A DNA stretch of 64,000 bases, taken from contig NZ_JBKBEU010000001.1 of assembly GCF_047372505.1 (NCBI RefSeq), positions 1,302,001 to 1,366,000 of the forward strand, in the 5' to 3' direction. The notes beneath the pieces are model-generated. The model did not search any database, had not been told where the DNA came from, and worked only from the letters and a program-made list of their open reading frames with translations. Shown here in pieces: positions 62,914-64,000 of the stretch. A program made the translations under genes and the position numbers. Positions within the stretch are counted from its first letter, which is position 1; each line of letters starts with the position of its first letter. Source of the stretch: Phaeobacter cretensis. GTDB lineage: Bacteria > Pseudomonadota > Alphaproteobacteria > Rhodobacterales > Rhodobacteraceae.

Positions 62914-64000
62914 TTAATACCGCAAAACCTGTCCGGCATCGCTGACCACAAATTTTTGTACATCGTCAAACCCCGGCGGATCCAGTTCGGCCAGCACCTG
63001 AAATGGGCGTTGCGGCAGAATGATAGCACGTTGCGTGCGCGTAGCGCCGGTATCAGCGCCGCGTCCACCAAAGGGGTCGAGGGCGAAAATCTCCCGCTCC
63101 ACCGTTCCGAACCAACCGGAGCGTTCCTCGCGCACGTCTTCGCTTTCCAACTCTTCCAGTGTCCAGGCCAGAGCCCAATCCTGCCCCTCAGGGGCGTCCG
63201 CCTCCTCCAGCACACGGTGCAGCGGGCCGGATTGTTCGGTGTAGGCCGAGGAATACATCGGTCCCACGTGATAGCGGCGGAACCGCTTGGGGTGGAGATC
63301 GTCAAAATCCTCGTCAAAGCCTTTGGCAATGGTCACCAGCTTCAGCCCCGCCAGCCCTTGCGCCATCAGATGCGCCTGCACCTCGGGCCAGCGGCGTTCG
63401 TCCTTCGGCAGTGCCACCTTGCCGCTGTCTTCCAGCTCCATCAGGTAAATCACCGGCAGGTTCACCTGACTGTCATAGGCCGCCCAATGCAGCAGGAACC
63501 TGCGACGGCGCTCGCCGATGTTTTCCAGCCATTCACATTTCGGATCGTTCTGGGTCCAGAACAGATCCCCTTTCAGCAGTTCCTGATAATACAACCGCTG
63601 CGACAGGGCGAATTGCAGTTTGGAAGGCACTGCACGATCCGCAATGATGGTCCGCACCATATCATCTTTGAGTTGCTCTTCACCGGCCATATTATCGAGA
63701 TGACGCTGCGCCTGTTGAGTGTCATTGGCCATCGTCATCAGCTCCGCCGCCACCGGGAAGCCGCTGTCGCGCTTATCCATCTCCAGGCTGCCGAAAAAGC
63801 GTCCAGTGTCGCGCCCTGCCATTAGGTATTTCATCGAAAGTGCGCGGAAGGTGAAGTTTAGCCGCATGAGGTAGGAGGTCAGCACCTTCACATCAGATTT
63901 CGAAAGCCGTCCCTCCGCCTGCATCGCAGCAGCCACACGGGTTAGATGCTGGATGATGGTTTCAAATTTCTTGAAATACCGACGCGAGGCAAATGTATCG
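62914..64000 (-). CDS. Hypothetical protein, 5' end beyond window
   Basis: The frame is open to the window edge and gives about 361 residues, ending in a TAA at 62914-62916. No family recognised. It has charged helices (RYFKKFETIIQHLTRV), no membrane segment and no catalytic motif that I can name. It is 105 bp upstream of the AAA ATPase on the same strand with no terminator between, so it belongs to the same run. Confidence 0.75.
   Translation of the reverse strand, partial: DTFASRRYFKKFETIIQHLTRVAAAMQAEGRLSKSDVKVLTSYLMRLNFTFRALSMKYLMAGRDTGRFFGSLEMDKRDSGFPVAAELMTMANDTQQAQRHLDNMAGEEQLKDDMVRTIIADRAVPSKLQFALSQRLYYQELLKGDLFWTQNDPKCEWLENIGERRRRFLLHWAAYDSQVNLPVIYLMELEDSGKVALPKDERRWPEVQAHLMAQGLAGLKLVTIAKGFDEDFDDLHPKRFRRYHVGPMYSSAYTEQSGPLHRVLEEADAPEGQDWALAWTLEELESEDVREERSGWFGTVEREIFALDPFGGRGADTGATRTQRAIILPQRPFQVLAELDPPGFDDVQKFVVSDAGQVLRY

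Noticed and set aside
1..64000. CRISPR arrays, transposases, integrases, tRNA and rRNA genes
   Set aside because: I scanned for spaced direct repeats, transposase or integrase motifs and tRNA/rRNA signatures and saw none.

Overview
The window looks like chromosomal DNA of an alphaproteobacterium of the order Rhodobacterales, probably the marine Roseobacter group. The evidence is the gene complement: cytoplasmic sulfite dehydrogenase soeABC, RNA pyrophosphohydrolase rppH, a stand-alone mnmD, glnK-amtB, and several families I know mainly from Rhodobacterales (a DUF1523 protein, a core-2-type glycosyltransferase paired with a sulfotransferase). Coding density is high, GC is moderately high, and junctions of the ATGA/GTGA/TGATG type are common. 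I see no rRNA, tRNA, CRISPR array, transposase or integrase. The genus is inference.

Layout. 1-5000: the tail of a citrate synthase gene, then soeABC for quinone-linked oxidation of sulfite, closed by a strong terminator. 5030-6430: an ECF41-type sigma factor with an AhpD-like redox partner behind a sequence matching the ECF41 promoter type. 6745-20400: mostly housekeeping and small regulatory units: dapA, a lytic transglycosylase, a split mnmC pair (methyltransferase and FAD oxidoreductase, divergent), an FMN reductase, an OmpA lipoprotein, a WYL regulator facing a small protein, an Ada-like methyltransferase, nth with a PfkB kinase, a MarR regulator with a drug/metabolite exporter and twin operators, and rppH. 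20560-35600: fadH, small monooxygenase-like proteins, a LysR regulator, an OmpA protein, a peroxidase-related protein, a CinA-like protein, sfsA, map, rsmD, a ferredoxin-reductase-like flavoprotein facing a peroxiredoxin, phhB, a glycerophosphodiesterase and a RidA protein.

35700-54940: a two-gene type I secretion unit without a visible substrate, mlaA-mlaC, a class A penicillin-binding protein, glnK-amtB, an aromatic aminotransferase with a sulfurtransferase, smpB, a cupin regulator facing a BenE-type permease with a large inverted operator, ilvD, a methyltransferase and a Nudix hydrolase. 55060-57600: a sulfotransferase facing a core-2/I-branching-type glycosyltransferase.

57650-64000: a run of minus-strand genes that is the best candidate for an undescribed system. 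It has a large open frame cut by the window edge, an AAA ATPase, an AT-rich gene that looks acquired, a 465-residue protein of unknown function, a small two-helix membrane protein and a membrane-anchored DUF1523 protein. Most of these junctions overlap, so they are probably co-translated. No function is known to me.

Regulation visible in the sequence is mainly local: palindromic operators sit between divergent regulator/target pairs at 14801-14840, 18427-18466 and 50436-50477, a sigma-factor promoter lies at 5030-5056, and hairpin-plus-T-run terminators separate many of the units.
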